Shown: positions 6,888-14,576, counted from the first letter of the stretch. The stretch is DNA of 28,767 nt from Candidatus Latescibacteria bacterium 4484_7 (GCA_002085285.1 NATK01000002.1:1-28767); one strand, 5' to 3'. Notes: a model not told the origin generated them from the sequence alone. Made by a program: numbers and translations.

Positions 6888-8448
6888 ACTCGTCCGCGTC
6901 GATTCCGTATTTTTTCATCTTGTACCTCAAAGCACCTCGGCCGAGCCTCAGGAGCCTCGCCGCTTCTGTTACCCGCCCCCCGCTCTTTTCGAGGGCCGCT
7001 ATGATGAGTCCCTTTTCCACCTCGTCTATTGCGATCCCTTCGGGGGGGAAATCGATTCGCACCGTCCCTGCTTCTTTTTCGATGTCGAGAGACGATGTGC
7101 CGACCGAAGTGCCGTTCGGAGTGGTGCCCGAAGTGCCGTTCGGAGTGCCGTCCGGAGCGCCGTTCGGAGTGGTGCCCGAAGCGCCGACGGTTGATTCTAT
7201 AGGCAGGTCTTCGGGCTTTATCTTACCCGACCTGTTCAGAAGCACCGCCCTTTCGATGACGTTTATGAGCTCGCGGATATTCCCCGGCCAATGGTATTCC
7301 TGCAATGCATCGAGTGCTTCTTCCGAGATGGTCACACCTCCCTTGTTCAATCTCGCTGCAAAGCGGCTTACGTATTCGATGGCGATGGGGCGAATGTCTT
7401 CTTTCCTCTCTCTAAGCGGTGGCAGGTTGATCTCGACCACATTGAGTCTGTAGTATAGATCCTCCCTGAAACGGCCCTGGGCCACCTCTTCTTTCAGGTT
7501 TCGGTTTGTCGCCGAGATGATTCTCACGTCCACAGGGAGGAATTCGACACCGCTCACGCGTCTTATGGTCCTCGTATCGAGGAACTTGAGGAGCTTCGCC
7601 TGGAGGGCATAATCTATCTCGGCGATCTCGTCGAGAAATATAGTGCCTCCGTCTGCGACTTCAAAGAGGCCTGCCTTCTCTTCACGAGCATCGGTGAATG
7701 CACCTTTTTCGTGTCCGAAGAACTCGCTCTCCAGGAGATTGCGTGGTATCGCTGCACAGTTGACCTCTACGAAGGGACCGCTGCGACGCGGACTTGCCTC
7801 GTGTATCGCCTTTGCGAGGGAGCCCTTGCCCGTTCCGCATTCACCCGTTATTATGACAGACGTGCATTCACTTTCAGCGACCTTTAGCGCGAGTTCCTTG
7901 ACCTCCATGATCTTCGGGCTTTCGCCGATTATCTGATCGAAGCCTTCGTCAATCTCCTTATTGGGATTGAGGCTCTGTTTCAGCCGCCTCTTTCCGAGCC
8001 CGGTTGCGATGCGGGACAGCATCTCTTCGAGGTCCTTGTATGAGTAAGGTTTGAAAAGAATATGCCTTGCACCGAGCTCTATGCCCAGTTTGTCACCGCC
8101 GTGAAATTCTCCGGGGATGATAAGGATGAGCTGAACCTTCTTGTTCTTCCTGAGGTACATGGACAGGGTGTCTTTTTCTTTTTGAAAGGCCTCCTCGGTT
8201 TCCGGCACGGAATAGATCAGAAGATGCTTGTTCCCGTTCTTATCACCTGCTGCGGCCTTTTTCCCACTGCGAGCGCTGACAGGGTTGGCATTCCGCCGCG
8301 CTGCCCGTATCAACTCACCGGCATCCGCGTAGGAATCCACACTCCATCCGTGTTCGCCGAAGAACAGCTCGAGCGAGCTGCGCTCATCGTCGTCTGCGGC
8401 TACTATATTCAGTCCGAGGGATATCATACCGTGTGTAACTTTGTGCAA
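6868..8448 (-). CDS. NtrC-family sigma-54 activator with degenerate receiver domain
   Basis: 526 residues from TTG 8448 (AAGG about ten bases upstream); ATG 8427 is an alternative start. Residues 11-150 are a receiver-like domain: the acid pair (Asp20, Asp21) and Lys133 are kept, but beta strand 3 reads HLLIYSVPE with Ser80 where the phospho-acceptor Asp should be. A lysine-rich insert lies at about 53-73. Residues 172-405 are the AAA+ domain with Walker A GECGTGK (202-208), Walker B TIFLDEI, and the sigma-54 contact loop GAFTDA (249-254) in place of GAFTGA. A tetrapeptide-repeat linker (about 425-450) leads to a Fis-type helix-turn-helix (478-515) ending RLGRGALRYKMKKYGI. It probably activates sigma-54 promoters without classical phosphorylation, perhaps by ligand or partner binding. 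No kinase is adjacent. Confidence 0.9.
   Translation of the reverse strand: MHKVTHGMISLGLNIVAADDDERSSLELFFGEHGWSVDSYADAGELIRAARRNANPVSARSGKKAAAGDKNGNKHLLIYSVPETEEAFQKEKDTLSMYLRKNKKVQLILIIPGEFHGGDKLGIELGARHILFKPYSYKDLEEMLSRIATGLGKRRLKQSLNPNKEIDEGFDQIIGESPKIMEVKELALKVAESECTSVIITGECGTGKGSLAKAIHEASPRRSGPFVEVNCAAIPRNLLESEFFGHEKGAFTDAREEKAGLFEVADGGTIFLDEIAEIDYALQAKLLKFLDTRTIRRVSGVEFLPVDVRIISATNRNLKEEVAQGRFREDLYYRLNVVEINLPPLRERKEDIRPIAIEYVSRFAARLNKGGVTISEEALDALQEYHWPGNIRELINVIERAVLLNRSGKIKPEDLPIESTVGASGTTPNGAPDGTPNGTSGTTPNGTSVGTSSLDIEKEAGTVRIDFPPEGIAIDEVEKGLIIAALEKSGGRVTEAARLLRLGRGALRYKMKKYGIDADEFKYTLV
7097..7180. repeat. 12-bp tandem repeat inside the regulator linker
   Basis: Seven consecutive 12-base units of the type GTGCCGTTCGGA / GTGGTGCCCGAA, with a degenerate eighth (7181-7192). 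On the coding (minus) strand they give repeats of four residues rich in Gly, Thr, Pro, Asn and Ser. Because the unit is a multiple of three, copy-number changes keep the frame and only alter linker length. Confidence 0.85.
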
Positions 8449-8749
8449 GATATGTGCCTTGATGATCCCTGAAAAGATGAAACATTTTTTGCTGCTTCGT
8501 CTGGCAAGTAAGTTGTGCTTGTTCGTAAAGGGCGGTCATAGGGCTTGTAATCGGTTATGTCAACGAAAGATACGATTCGCTCTGGCCGTGGCGGATAATC
8601 CGTTTTACCAACAGCGTTTCATCGCTCATAGCGCTCACGCTATATTTTAGGTTGCACTGAACGAATGGCTGGTTATAAGCTCATCGCTGAAATCGGTAAT
8701 CTCGATCTATTTACACCGTGCGGTTGGAGTGTATGAGACGGGTATATCA
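8449..8749. other. intergenic stretch between divergent units
   Basis: No convincing gene was seen on either strand here. Open frames exist but lack family features and ribosome binding sites. The stretch holds the candidate promoter of the regulator on the minus strand. Confidence 0.5.
8535..8563 (-). promoter_or_regulatory. candidate sigma-70 promoter of the sigma-54 activator gene
   Basis: On the minus strand a perfect TTGACA (8563-8558) is followed after exactly 17 bases by TATGAC (8540-8535). Transcription would begin near 8528, giving a leader of about 80 bases before the TTG start at 8448. Confidence 0.5.
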
Positions 8750-8911
8750 ATGAATAATCAAGTCAATGAATTTGCCCAATTATCCCCTGTCGTTCAGGCT
8801 TTTCTTGCAACAATCGTCACATGGCTTGTTACCGTTCTCGGAGCGGCGGTCGTCTTTTTCAGAAAAGAATTGAGCCGAAGGTTGCTCGATGCCTCCCGGC
8901 AATGCACATAA
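8750..8911 (+). pseudogene. N-terminal fragment of a ZIP-family metal transporter
   Basis: ATG 8750 opens a frame ending at TAA 8911. LSPVVQAFLATIVTWLVTVL followed by GAAVVFFRKELSRRLLDAS closely resembles the first membrane helix and loop of ZIP zinc/metal permeases, which continue with a glycine-rich second helix after LDA. Here homology ends at RQCT-stop, and nothing resembling the remaining membrane helices is found downstream before the uracil-DNA glycosylase gene. It is therefore a truncated remnant of about 53 codons, probably left by a deletion. Confidence 0.6.
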
Positions 8912-8982
8912 ATGACTGGTGTTTCGATCATATGAATAAACGAGTGCTTCTGGTTTCCGAATCGGATTTGCTGGTATAACGA

Positions 8983-9705
8983 TTGAAACTCGAAGAAGTA
9001 AATAAACAAATCAAAGTATGCCGAAGGTGCAGACTCTTCGAGACGAGGGCAAATGCTCTGTGCGGTGAAGGGCCGCGCGATGCGAGGATCATGCTTGTTG
9101 CCCAGGCTCCGGGCGAGAATGAGGACAGAGAAGGCAGAATGTTCATCGGGCCGTCTGGAAAGGTGCTGGATGAGCTGTTGAGGATGGCCGGTGTCTGTAG
9201 AGATGAGATATACATAACGAATCTGATCAAGTGCATGCTGCCACGTTACAGAAAGCCGAAGCAGGATGAGATAGTTGCCTGCAGCAAGTACCTTGACGAG
9301 GAAATAGACGTTATAAATCCCTCTGTACTGGCTCCTCTCGGATATTATGCCTCGAGGTATATTTTTATGAAATATTCACTCGATTTCCCGGACCGCGAAG
9401 AGGTTTATACGATATATGGGAGATTATTTCTAACATCCAACGGTAAAGATGGCGGCGCAGCGAAGAAGATCTATCCTCTCAGGCATCCGGCGGCTCTTCT
9501 TTACAACGAGGGATTGAGTGAAGAAATGGAGCGCAACTATCATAAATTGGGGATCTTGCTCCACGATTGCGCATGGTTCAAGCGATGCCCGGAGAGAAGG
9601 AGATTGCAAGAGGTATCAATGGACAATGAATGGCTGGAACTGTATTGTAAAGGTGACTGGGAAAGTTGCCCATATTTTGCAGTGGAAGGAGGAAGGGAAA
9701 GATGA
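8983..9705 (+). CDS. family 4 uracil-DNA glycosylase
   Basis: A 240-residue protein from TTG 8983; no clear ribosome binding site supports this start. Four cysteines, Cys13, Cys16, Cys84 and Cys100, have the spacing of the 4Fe-4S cluster of family 4 enzymes. AQAPGENED (40-48) is motif 1 of the active site, and LRHPAALLYN (His168-Ala170) is the HPA motif 2. It removes uracil from DNA after cytosine deamination. The C-terminal about 40 residues extend beyond the core and contain a short YCKGDWESCPYF motif (Cys222, Cys229), found in various small bacterial proteins, of unknown use. Its stop overlaps the next ATG (ATGA), so it is co-translated with the radical SAM gene. Confidence 0.88.
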   Translation: MKLEEVNKQIKVCRRCRLFETRANALCGEGPRDARIMLVAQAPGENEDREGRMFIGPSGKVLDELLRMAGVCRDEIYITNLIKCMLPRYRKPKQDEIVACSKYLDEEIDVINPSVLAPLGYYASRYIFMKYSLDFPDREEVYTIYGRLFLTSNGKDGGAAKKIYPLRHPAALLYNEGLSEEMERNYHKLGILLHDCAWFKRCPERRRLQEVSMDNEWLELYCKGDWESCPYFAVEGGRER

Positions 9706-10655
9706 ATGTTTTCGGCCCGGTTCCTTCGAGGCGTTTGGGCAAGAGCCTCGGCATCAACAACATTCCCGCAAAGATATGCACCTACTCATGCGTTTACTGC
9801 CAGATCGGACGCTCTCTCAAGATGGTGGGGGAGAGGGAAGAGTATTATTCTCCGCAAATGCTTTTTGCAGAAATAAAAGACAAGGTCAAGAGGGCCCGCG
9901 AGCACAACGAGTCGATCGACTATCTCACCTTCGTGCCCGACGGTGAGCCGACACTGGACAAGAGTATTGGAGAGCTGATAGAGATGTTGAAGCCGCTCGA
10001 CATAAAGGTCGCCGTTATCACGAATGCCAGTCTTATCGATTTGCCCGATGTGAGGGACGATCTTTTCAAGGCGGATTGGGTATCGCTCAAGGTTGACACG
10101 GTGGATGAAGCGATATGGAGAAAGATTGATAGGCCTCACAGGAAGCTCCGACTCGATTCGATATTGAAGGGGATAAAGATATTTGCCGGTGAGTTCGAGG
10201 GGCACCTCGCAACGGAGACGATGCTCGTCAGGGACTTGAACGACCGGTTGGAAAATATTCGTGATGTGGCCGGCTTTATCAAGGAACTCAATGTTTCGAC
10301 CGCCTATATCGGTGTACCTACGAGGCCGCCGGCGGAGAAATGGGTATTGCCGCCTGAAGAATCCGCCTTGAACACGGCGTATCACATCTTCGTCGAGGAC
10401 CAGATATACGTCGAGTACCTCATAGGTTACGAGGGGAATCAATTTGCTTTTACCGGCGATGTGGAGGAGGACATATTGAGCACCACAGCCGTCCATCCAA
10501 TGAGGGAGGACGCTTTGAATGCCCTTTTGGAAAAGGCGGACAGCGATTTTTCGCTGGTTGAAAGGCTCGTAGCCGAAGGAAAGATTGTTGTTTCGGAATA
10601 CGGCGGAAACAGGTACTATCTTCGAAGGCTCACATTGAAAGATGCGGACCGTTAG
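9702..10655 (+). CDS. radical SAM protein of the COG0731 (TYW1/Spl-related) type
   Basis: 317 residues from ATG 9702, preceded by GGAGGAAGG. The frame is open further upstream, but the ribosome binding site and the family start MNVFGPVPSRRLGKSLGINN decide for this ATG. CTYSCVYC (Cys26, Cys30, Cys33) is the SAM-cleaving cluster motif, and FVPDGEPTLD follows at about residues 80-89. The family is annotated as Fe-S oxidoreductase related to wybutosine synthesis, but in bacteria the substrate is unknown. A C-terminal region of about 70 residues (from about 245) resembles a winged-helix-like tail. Start and upstream stop overlap, tying it to the DNA-repair gene. Confidence 0.85.
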   Translation: MNVFGPVPSRRLGKSLGINNIPAKICTYSCVYCQIGRSLKMVGEREEYYSPQMLFAEIKDKVKRAREHNESIDYLTFVPDGEPTLDKSIGELIEMLKPLDIKVAVITNASLIDLPDVRDDLFKADWVSLKVDTVDEAIWRKIDRPHRKLRLDSILKGIKIFAGEFEGHLATETMLVRDLNDRLENIRDVAGFIKELNVSTAYIGVPTRPPAEKWVLPPEESALNTAYHIFVEDQIYVEYLIGYEGNQFAFTGDVEEDILSTTAVHPMREDALNALLEKADSDFSLVERLVAEGKIVVSEYGGNRYYLRRLTLKDADR

Positions 10656-10734
10656 AAAATGAATCGCCTGGAAGTGCAATGGCAGGTAAGAAAAATATCG
10701 GGCTCTGGAGCGCTGTTTCGATAGGTGTGGTGTC

Positions 10735-11355
10735 ATGAACAGCGATTTGAAGGAGTGGTTTAACGGAAAGGGCGAAGAATTCCTGCGGGAAATAGGTGTA
10801 AAAGAGGGTGATGTCGTTCTCGATGTGGGATGTGGAGGCGGGAGCTATTCTATACCGGCTGCAAGGCTCGTAGGCAAATCGGGAGCAGTCTATGCGGTCG
10901 ATAAGAATAGAGAGGCTCTGGACACCTTGTCGAATAGAGCGAAGGCCGAGGGAATCGATAATATAATCTTGGTGAATATGCTTTTCCCAGACGAAGCTGC
11001 AGAGGATTTGAGAGAAGGGGTCGAAATCCACGCAGAATCGAGAGAAGGGGTCGAAATCCACGCAGAATCGATCGATGTCGCGCTCATTTACGACGTCCTG
11101 CACTATCTTGACAAGGAGGAGAGAGACGCATTGTACCGAAAGGTCTTCAAGTTGCTAAGGAAAAGTGGTATTCTATCCGTATATCCGAAGCATTCGAGGA
11201 TCGATTGGCCGCTCTGGCACCTCGCAGGCCTAGATCCAGAAGATATTGCAAAAGAGATAGAAAAGAATCATTTTTATTTAACACGCACCGTTAACAATGA
11301 TTTGATACACGATGAAAGTTGCAATAGAGGTACGGTCTTGATCTTCGGAAAATGA
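10735..11355 (+). CDS. class I SAM-dependent methyltransferase with internal duplication
   Basis: A 206-residue protein. VVLDVGCGGGSYSIP (residues 27-41) is motif I for S-adenosylmethionine, AVYAVDKN (51-58) supplies the acidic ribose ligand, and VALIYDVLHYL is strand beta-4. It resembles UbiE/arsenite-methyltransferase-like Methyltransf_11/25 proteins; the substrate is unknown. Immediately before beta-4 a ten-residue block (REGVEIHAES) occurs twice in tandem, from an exact 30-base DNA duplication. The extra loop probably does not abolish folding. The gene lies 79 bases after the radical SAM gene and 35 before the flavodiiron gene, in one orientation. Confidence 0.85.
   Translation: MNSDLKEWFNGKGEEFLREIGVKEGDVVLDVGCGGGSYSIPAARLVGKSGAVYAVDKNREALDTLSNRAKAEGIDNIILVNMLFPDEAAEDLREGVEIHAESREGVEIHAESIDVALIYDVLHYLDKEERDALYRKVFKLLRKSGILSVYPKHSRIDWPLWHLAGLDPEDIAKEIEKNHFYLTRTVNNDLIHDESCNRGTVLIFGK
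11011..11070 (+). repeat. perfect 30-bp tandem duplication
   Basis: Bases 11011-11040 and 11041-11070 are identical, each starting AGAGAAGGGG and ending GCAGAATCG. The repeat is in frame and adds ten residues to the methyltransferase. Full identity implies a recent event or an assembly artefact. Confidence 0.97.
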
Positions 11356-11390
11356 TACGGTTGAACAGATGATGCTAAGGAGGAAAAGGT

Positions 11391-12566
11391 ATGGCAATAA
11401 GAGAAGTCAAAAAGGGAGTGCTATCCGTGGGGGCTATCGATTGGGACAGGCGCATCTTCGATGAACTCATTCCATTGCCCGAAGGGACGAGCTACAATGC
11501 CTATCTGGTGCAGGGAAGCGAGAAGGTCGCTCTTATCGATACCGTTGATCCTGCAAAGAGGGAGGATTTGATAGAAAATCTCGAGGAGTTGGGCGTCGAG
11601 AAGATCGATTACGTCATAGCGAACCATGCTGAACAGGATCACTCGGGGTTGATAAACAAGATCGTCGAGCTCTACCCCGGCGCAAAGGTAGTAACCAACG
11701 AAAAGGCGAAGGGTTTCTTGATGAGCCTGCTCCTTACGAGGGAGGAGGATTTCATCGTAGTCAAAGACGGGGACACGCTTTCGCTCGGCGACAAGACGCT
11801 CCGGTTCATCTTGACCCCGTGGGTCCATTGGCCCGAGACAATGGTCACATATCTCGCCGAGGACAGGGTGCTTTTCAGTTGTGACTTCTTCGGCTCGCAC
11901 CTTGCCACGTCCTCGCTCTTCGTTAATGGTGATTCGAGGGTCATCGATCTGGCAAAGAGATACTATGCAGAGATCATGATGCCATTCAGGGCCGCTATTC
12001 GCAAAAACATCGAAAAGGTTTCGAAGCTCGATATCGACATGATTGCACCGAGTCACGGGCCCATCTATGACGACCCGTCTCTCATAATCGATGCCTATAA
12101 GGAGTGGACGAGCGAAAAGGTCAAAAACGAGGTTGTTATTCCCTATGTCTCGATGCATGGGAGCACCGAACGGATGGTGAATTACTTCATCGATGCATTG
12201 ATGAAGCGGGGTATCGAGGTCAAGCCGTTCAATTTGCCCAGGACGGATATCGGGGAGCTCTCCATGGCGCTCGTGGACACGGCAACGATAATCATAGCTA
12301 CTCCAATGGTTCTCGCCGGTGCTCATCCGGCGGCCGTTTATGCTGCATTTCTCGCCAACGCCTTGAGACCCAAGGCGAGGTATGCTTCGATCATAGGCTC
12401 TTACGGTTGGGGCGGCAAGTTCATTGAACAGCTTACCGGTCTTCTCGGCAATTTGAGCGTCGAGCTCATAGAACCTGTCACGGTAAAGGGCTATCCCACC
12501 GAGAACGATTACAGAGCGCTCGATGCACTGGCCGATGAGATAGAGAGAAGGCACAAGAATCTATGA
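11391..12566 (+). CDS. flavodiiron protein (FprA-type A flavoprotein)
   Basis: 391 residues from ATG 11391 behind AAGGAGG. The N-terminal metallo-beta-lactamase domain keeps the diiron ligands: HAEQDH (His79, Glu81, Asp83), His146, Asp165 and the APSHGP histidine (222). The C-terminal flavodoxin domain begins at about 245, with the FMN phosphate loop SMHGSTERM. No rubredoxin domain is fused. These cytosolic proteins reduce oxygen to water or nitric oxide to nitrous oxide in anaerobes, using electrons from rubredoxin or F420; the electron donor is not visible here. It is followed after 18 bases by a peroxiredoxin gene, forming an oxygen/peroxide defence pair. Confidence 0.95.
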   Translation: MAIREVKKGVLSVGAIDWDRRIFDELIPLPEGTSYNAYLVQGSEKVALIDTVDPAKREDLIENLEELGVEKIDYVIANHAEQDHSGLINKIVELYPGAKVVTNEKAKGFLMSLLLTREEDFIVVKDGDTLSLGDKTLRFILTPWVHWPETMVTYLAEDRVLFSCDFFGSHLATSSLFVNGDSRVIDLAKRYYAEIMMPFRAAIRKNIEKVSKLDIDMIAPSHGPIYDDPSLIIDAYKEWTSEKVKNEVVIPYVSMHGSTERMVNYFIDALMKRGIEVKPFNLPRTDIGELSMALVDTATIIIATPMVLAGAHPAAVYAAFLANALRPKARYASIIGSYGWGGKFIEQLTGLLGNLSVELIEPVTVKGYPTENDYRALDALADEIERRHKNL

Positions 12567-12584
12567 TCGTAGGGGGGGTGTGAG

Positions 12585-13061
12585 TTGGCTGGGATCAAAA
12601 TTGGTGACAGGGCTGCCGGTTTCTGCCTGCCCGACGCCGAGAACACCGAGCATTGCCTGGGCGATTACAGGAACAAGTGGGTCGTTCTCTACTTCTATCC
12701 GAGAGACAATACGAGTGGGTGTACGCGCGAGGCAAGGGATTTTTCCGCACTCAAGCTGAGATTCAAGAGGGCGGGTGCCGGGATAATCGGTGTAAGCAAG
12801 GATTCGCCGAAGAGTCACGGCAGATTCATCGAAAGGCAAGGGCTTGGAATACTTCTGTTGAGCGACGAAGAGCACAAGGTGATAGAGCAGTACGGAGCAT
12901 GGGGAAAAAAGAAACTCTACGGAAAAGAGCACGAGGGCACGATTCGCTCGACGTTTCTCATCGATCCGAACGGACGGGTGAGGAAAATATGGAAAAAGGT
13001 CAAGGTTGCTGGTCATGCTGAAGAGGTGCTCGAAACGTTGAGGAGCGAGAAGAAGGCTTGA
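12585..13061 (+). CDS. PrxQ/BCP-like peroxiredoxin lacking the usual resolving cysteine
   Basis: 158 residues from TTG 12585, with a G-rich binding site upstream. FYPRDNTSGCTREARDF contains the peroxidatic Cys46, preceded by the conserved Thr-Ser/Pro-Gly environment. In typical PrxQ/BCP proteins the resolving cysteine is five residues later; here residue 51 is arginine. Two other cysteines (Cys14, Cys24) could serve instead, or it may be a 1-Cys enzyme reduced by an external thiol. It reduces hydrogen peroxide and organic hydroperoxides. It sits directly behind the flavodiiron protein, whose oxygen reduction it would complement. Confidence 0.9.
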   Translation: MAGIKIGDRAAGFCLPDAENTEHCLGDYRNKWVVLYFYPRDNTSGCTREARDFSALKLRFKRAGAGIIGVSKDSPKSHGRFIERQGLGILLLSDEEHKVIEQYGAWGKKKLYGKEHEGTIRSTFLIDPNGRVRKIWKKVKVAGHAEEVLETLRSEKKA

Positions 13062-13094
13062 TTGGGTGTCAATGAAGCGAAGGGAGGTCGTGAT

Positions 13095-13316
13095 ATGAAC
13101 AGTATGAGCAGGGGTGGAATGGGCTCGGGAGGCAATTGCATCTGCCCGAGGTGCGGATATAAACAGCCGCATAGGCCGGGTGTTCCGTGCAGAGAGGAAA
13201 AATGCCCCAAGTGCGGAGCGAAGATGCTCAGGGAAGGCGGCTATCACCACAACCTCGTAGAGGAGAAAAAGAGAAAGAAAGCGGAAAAGGACAAGGAGAA
13301 GAAAAAGAACGAGTAA
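13095..13316 (+). CDS. small zinc-ribbon protein
   Basis: 73 residues from ATG 13095, placed eight bases behind AAGGGAGG; an upstream TTG at 13062 is in frame but has no binding site. Cysteines at 15, 17, 20, 32, 37 and 40 form CPRCGYKQPHRPGVPC and CPKCGAKM, a zinc- or iron-binding ribbon. The tail is highly basic and acidic (many Lys and Glu). Similar small proteins occur in anaerobic bacteria and archaea, without a known function. It follows the peroxiredoxin gene by 33 bases. Confidence 0.75.
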   Translation: MNSMSRGGMGSGGNCICPRCGYKQPHRPGVPCREEKCPKCGAKMLREGGYHHNLVEEKKRKKAEKDKEKKKNE

Positions 13317-13412
13317 AGACGGCATTTTTAGAATCATCAATATTTTGCTTGCTTTGGAGGATTGAGTGTGTTTTTTTGATTCCGAGTGTTTTTTTTGATT
13401 AGAGGAGCAGCA

Positions 13413-14447
13413 ATGAACCTTGTCGTAACGGGCGGATCCGGATTTCTCGGGCTTCATCTTTGCACTACGCTGGCTGATCGATTCGATAAGATCGTCATTA
13501 TAGATATTGCGCCGATCGATCCCGACGAGTACCCGAAGAACGTCGAATATCACAACGTAGATGTCAGGGACTACGAGGCGGTCGAGAAGACGATCGCCGA
13601 CGCCGACATGATCGTTCATGGAGCCGCTGCCCTGCCGCTCTGGAAGAAAGAAGATATCTACAGCACCAATATCGATGGAACGAGGAATGTCCTCGAGGCG
13701 GCATCGAAGCAGGGGATAAAGAGGATGGTCTATGTCTCCTCTACCGCCGTTTACGGGGTTCCTGAGAAGCATCCGATCTACGAGCACGATCCCCTCATAG
13801 GTGTCGGTCCTTACGGCGAGAGCAAGATCGCTGCGGAGAAACTCTGTTCTGAGTACAGAGAAAAGGGACTGTGTGTGCCGGTGGTAAGACCGAAGACCTT
13901 CATAGGCACATGCAGGCTTGGGGTCTTTCAGATTCTATACGATTGGGTGGAGAGCGGGAAAAAGATCCCCATCATAGGAAACGGCAGAAATCGTTATCAG
14001 CTCCTCGAGGTCGAGGATCTCGTAGAGGCGATCTATCTGCTTCTTACCCTACCGGAAGAAAAGGTGAACGATACATTCAACATCGGCGCCGAAAGGTTCG
14101 CTACGGTGAGGGAGGATGTTGGAGCCCTATGCGATTTCGCAGGAAACGGCGCAAGTGTCTTGGCAACGCCGTCATGGATCGTCAAGCCGTTCCTCGAGCT
14201 TTTCTGGGCGCTGCGCATTTCTCCATTGTATAAGTGGGTTTACGGAACGGCGGACAAGGACTCTTTCGTCTCGGTGAACAAGGCAAAGGACATATTGGGC
14301 TGGATGTCCAAGTACAGCAATGCCGAGGCGCTGATCAGGTCTTACGAATGGTATCTCGAGCATAAGGAAGAGATCCCCGAATCGGGGGTTACCCACCGGG
14401 TCGCCTGGAAACAGGGCGTTCTCAAATTTTTCAAAAAATTTTTATAA
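13413..14447 (+). CDS. NAD-dependent epimerase/dehydratase (extended SDR)
   Basis: 344 residues from ATG 13413 behind GAGGAG. TGGSGFLG (6-13) is the dinucleotide-binding glycine motif. The catalytic set is present: SST (109-111) and Tyr134-xxx-Lys138 in YGESK. Extended SDRs of this type act on nucleotide sugars or hydroxysteroid-like substrates; the C-terminal substrate region (about 165-344) does not identify one. A possible membrane-associated tail WKQGVLKFFKKFL ends the protein. No other sugar-nucleotide genes are adjacent, so the substrate is open. Confidence 0.85.
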   Translation: MNLVVTGGSGFLGLHLCTTLADRFDKIVIIDIAPIDPDEYPKNVEYHNVDVRDYEAVEKTIADADMIVHGAAALPLWKKEDIYSTNIDGTRNVLEAASKQGIKRMVYVSSTAVYGVPEKHPIYEHDPLIGVGPYGESKIAAEKLCSEYREKGLCVPVVRPKTFIGTCRLGVFQILYDWVESGKKIPIIGNGRNRYQLLEVEDLVEAIYLLLTLPEEKVNDTFNIGAERFATVREDVGALCDFAGNGASVLATPSWIVKPFLELFWALRISPLYKWVYGTADKDSFVSVNKAKDILGWMSKYSNAEALIRSYEWYLEHKEEIPESGVTHRVAWKQGVLKFFKKFL

Positions 14448-14453
14448 AATAAT

Positions 14454-14481
14454 TTGCATTTGCGTCTATTTGATTTATGAT
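14454..14481 (+). promoter_or_regulatory. candidate promoter of the CoA-disulfide-reductase-like gene
   Basis: TTGCAT (14454-14459) and TATGAT (14476-14481) with a 16-base spacer lie directly behind the epimerase stop. Transcription would start about 90 bases before the ATG 14577 and would include the hairpin at 14511-14540. Confidence 0.4.
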
Positions 14482-14510
14482 ATGGATGATTCGCACCGTG
14501 TATTATTTGC

Positions 14511-14540
14511 CACGGTTTGGACCGCAGTGCTCAAACCGTG
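14511..14540 (+). promoter_or_regulatory. hairpin in the leader of the CoA-disulfide-reductase-like gene
   Basis: CACGGTTTG (14511-14519) and CAAACCGTG (14532-14540) pair perfectly with a 12-base loop. No T-run follows, so it is not a classical terminator. It may be an operator for a dimeric regulator or an RNA leader structure. Confidence 0.45.
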
Positions 14541-14576
14541 AAGGAAAGGTCTGATCATCTCGAAAGGGAGGGAAAG

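Noticed and set aside
9786..10736. Long minus-strand open frame of 316 codons opposite the radical SAM gene
   Set aside because: It mirrors the codon usage of the real gene, has no recognisable motif or binding site, and the plus strand encodes a clear radical SAM protein.
13364..13400. Two direct copies of GAGTG-T(7-8)-GATT, considered as a terminator or regulatory site
   Set aside because: No hairpin precedes the T runs; simple slippage of a T-rich stretch explains them.
12561..13787. Minus-strand open frame of 408 codons
   Set aside because: It spans three well-supported plus-strand genes and shows low-complexity sequence without a family signature.
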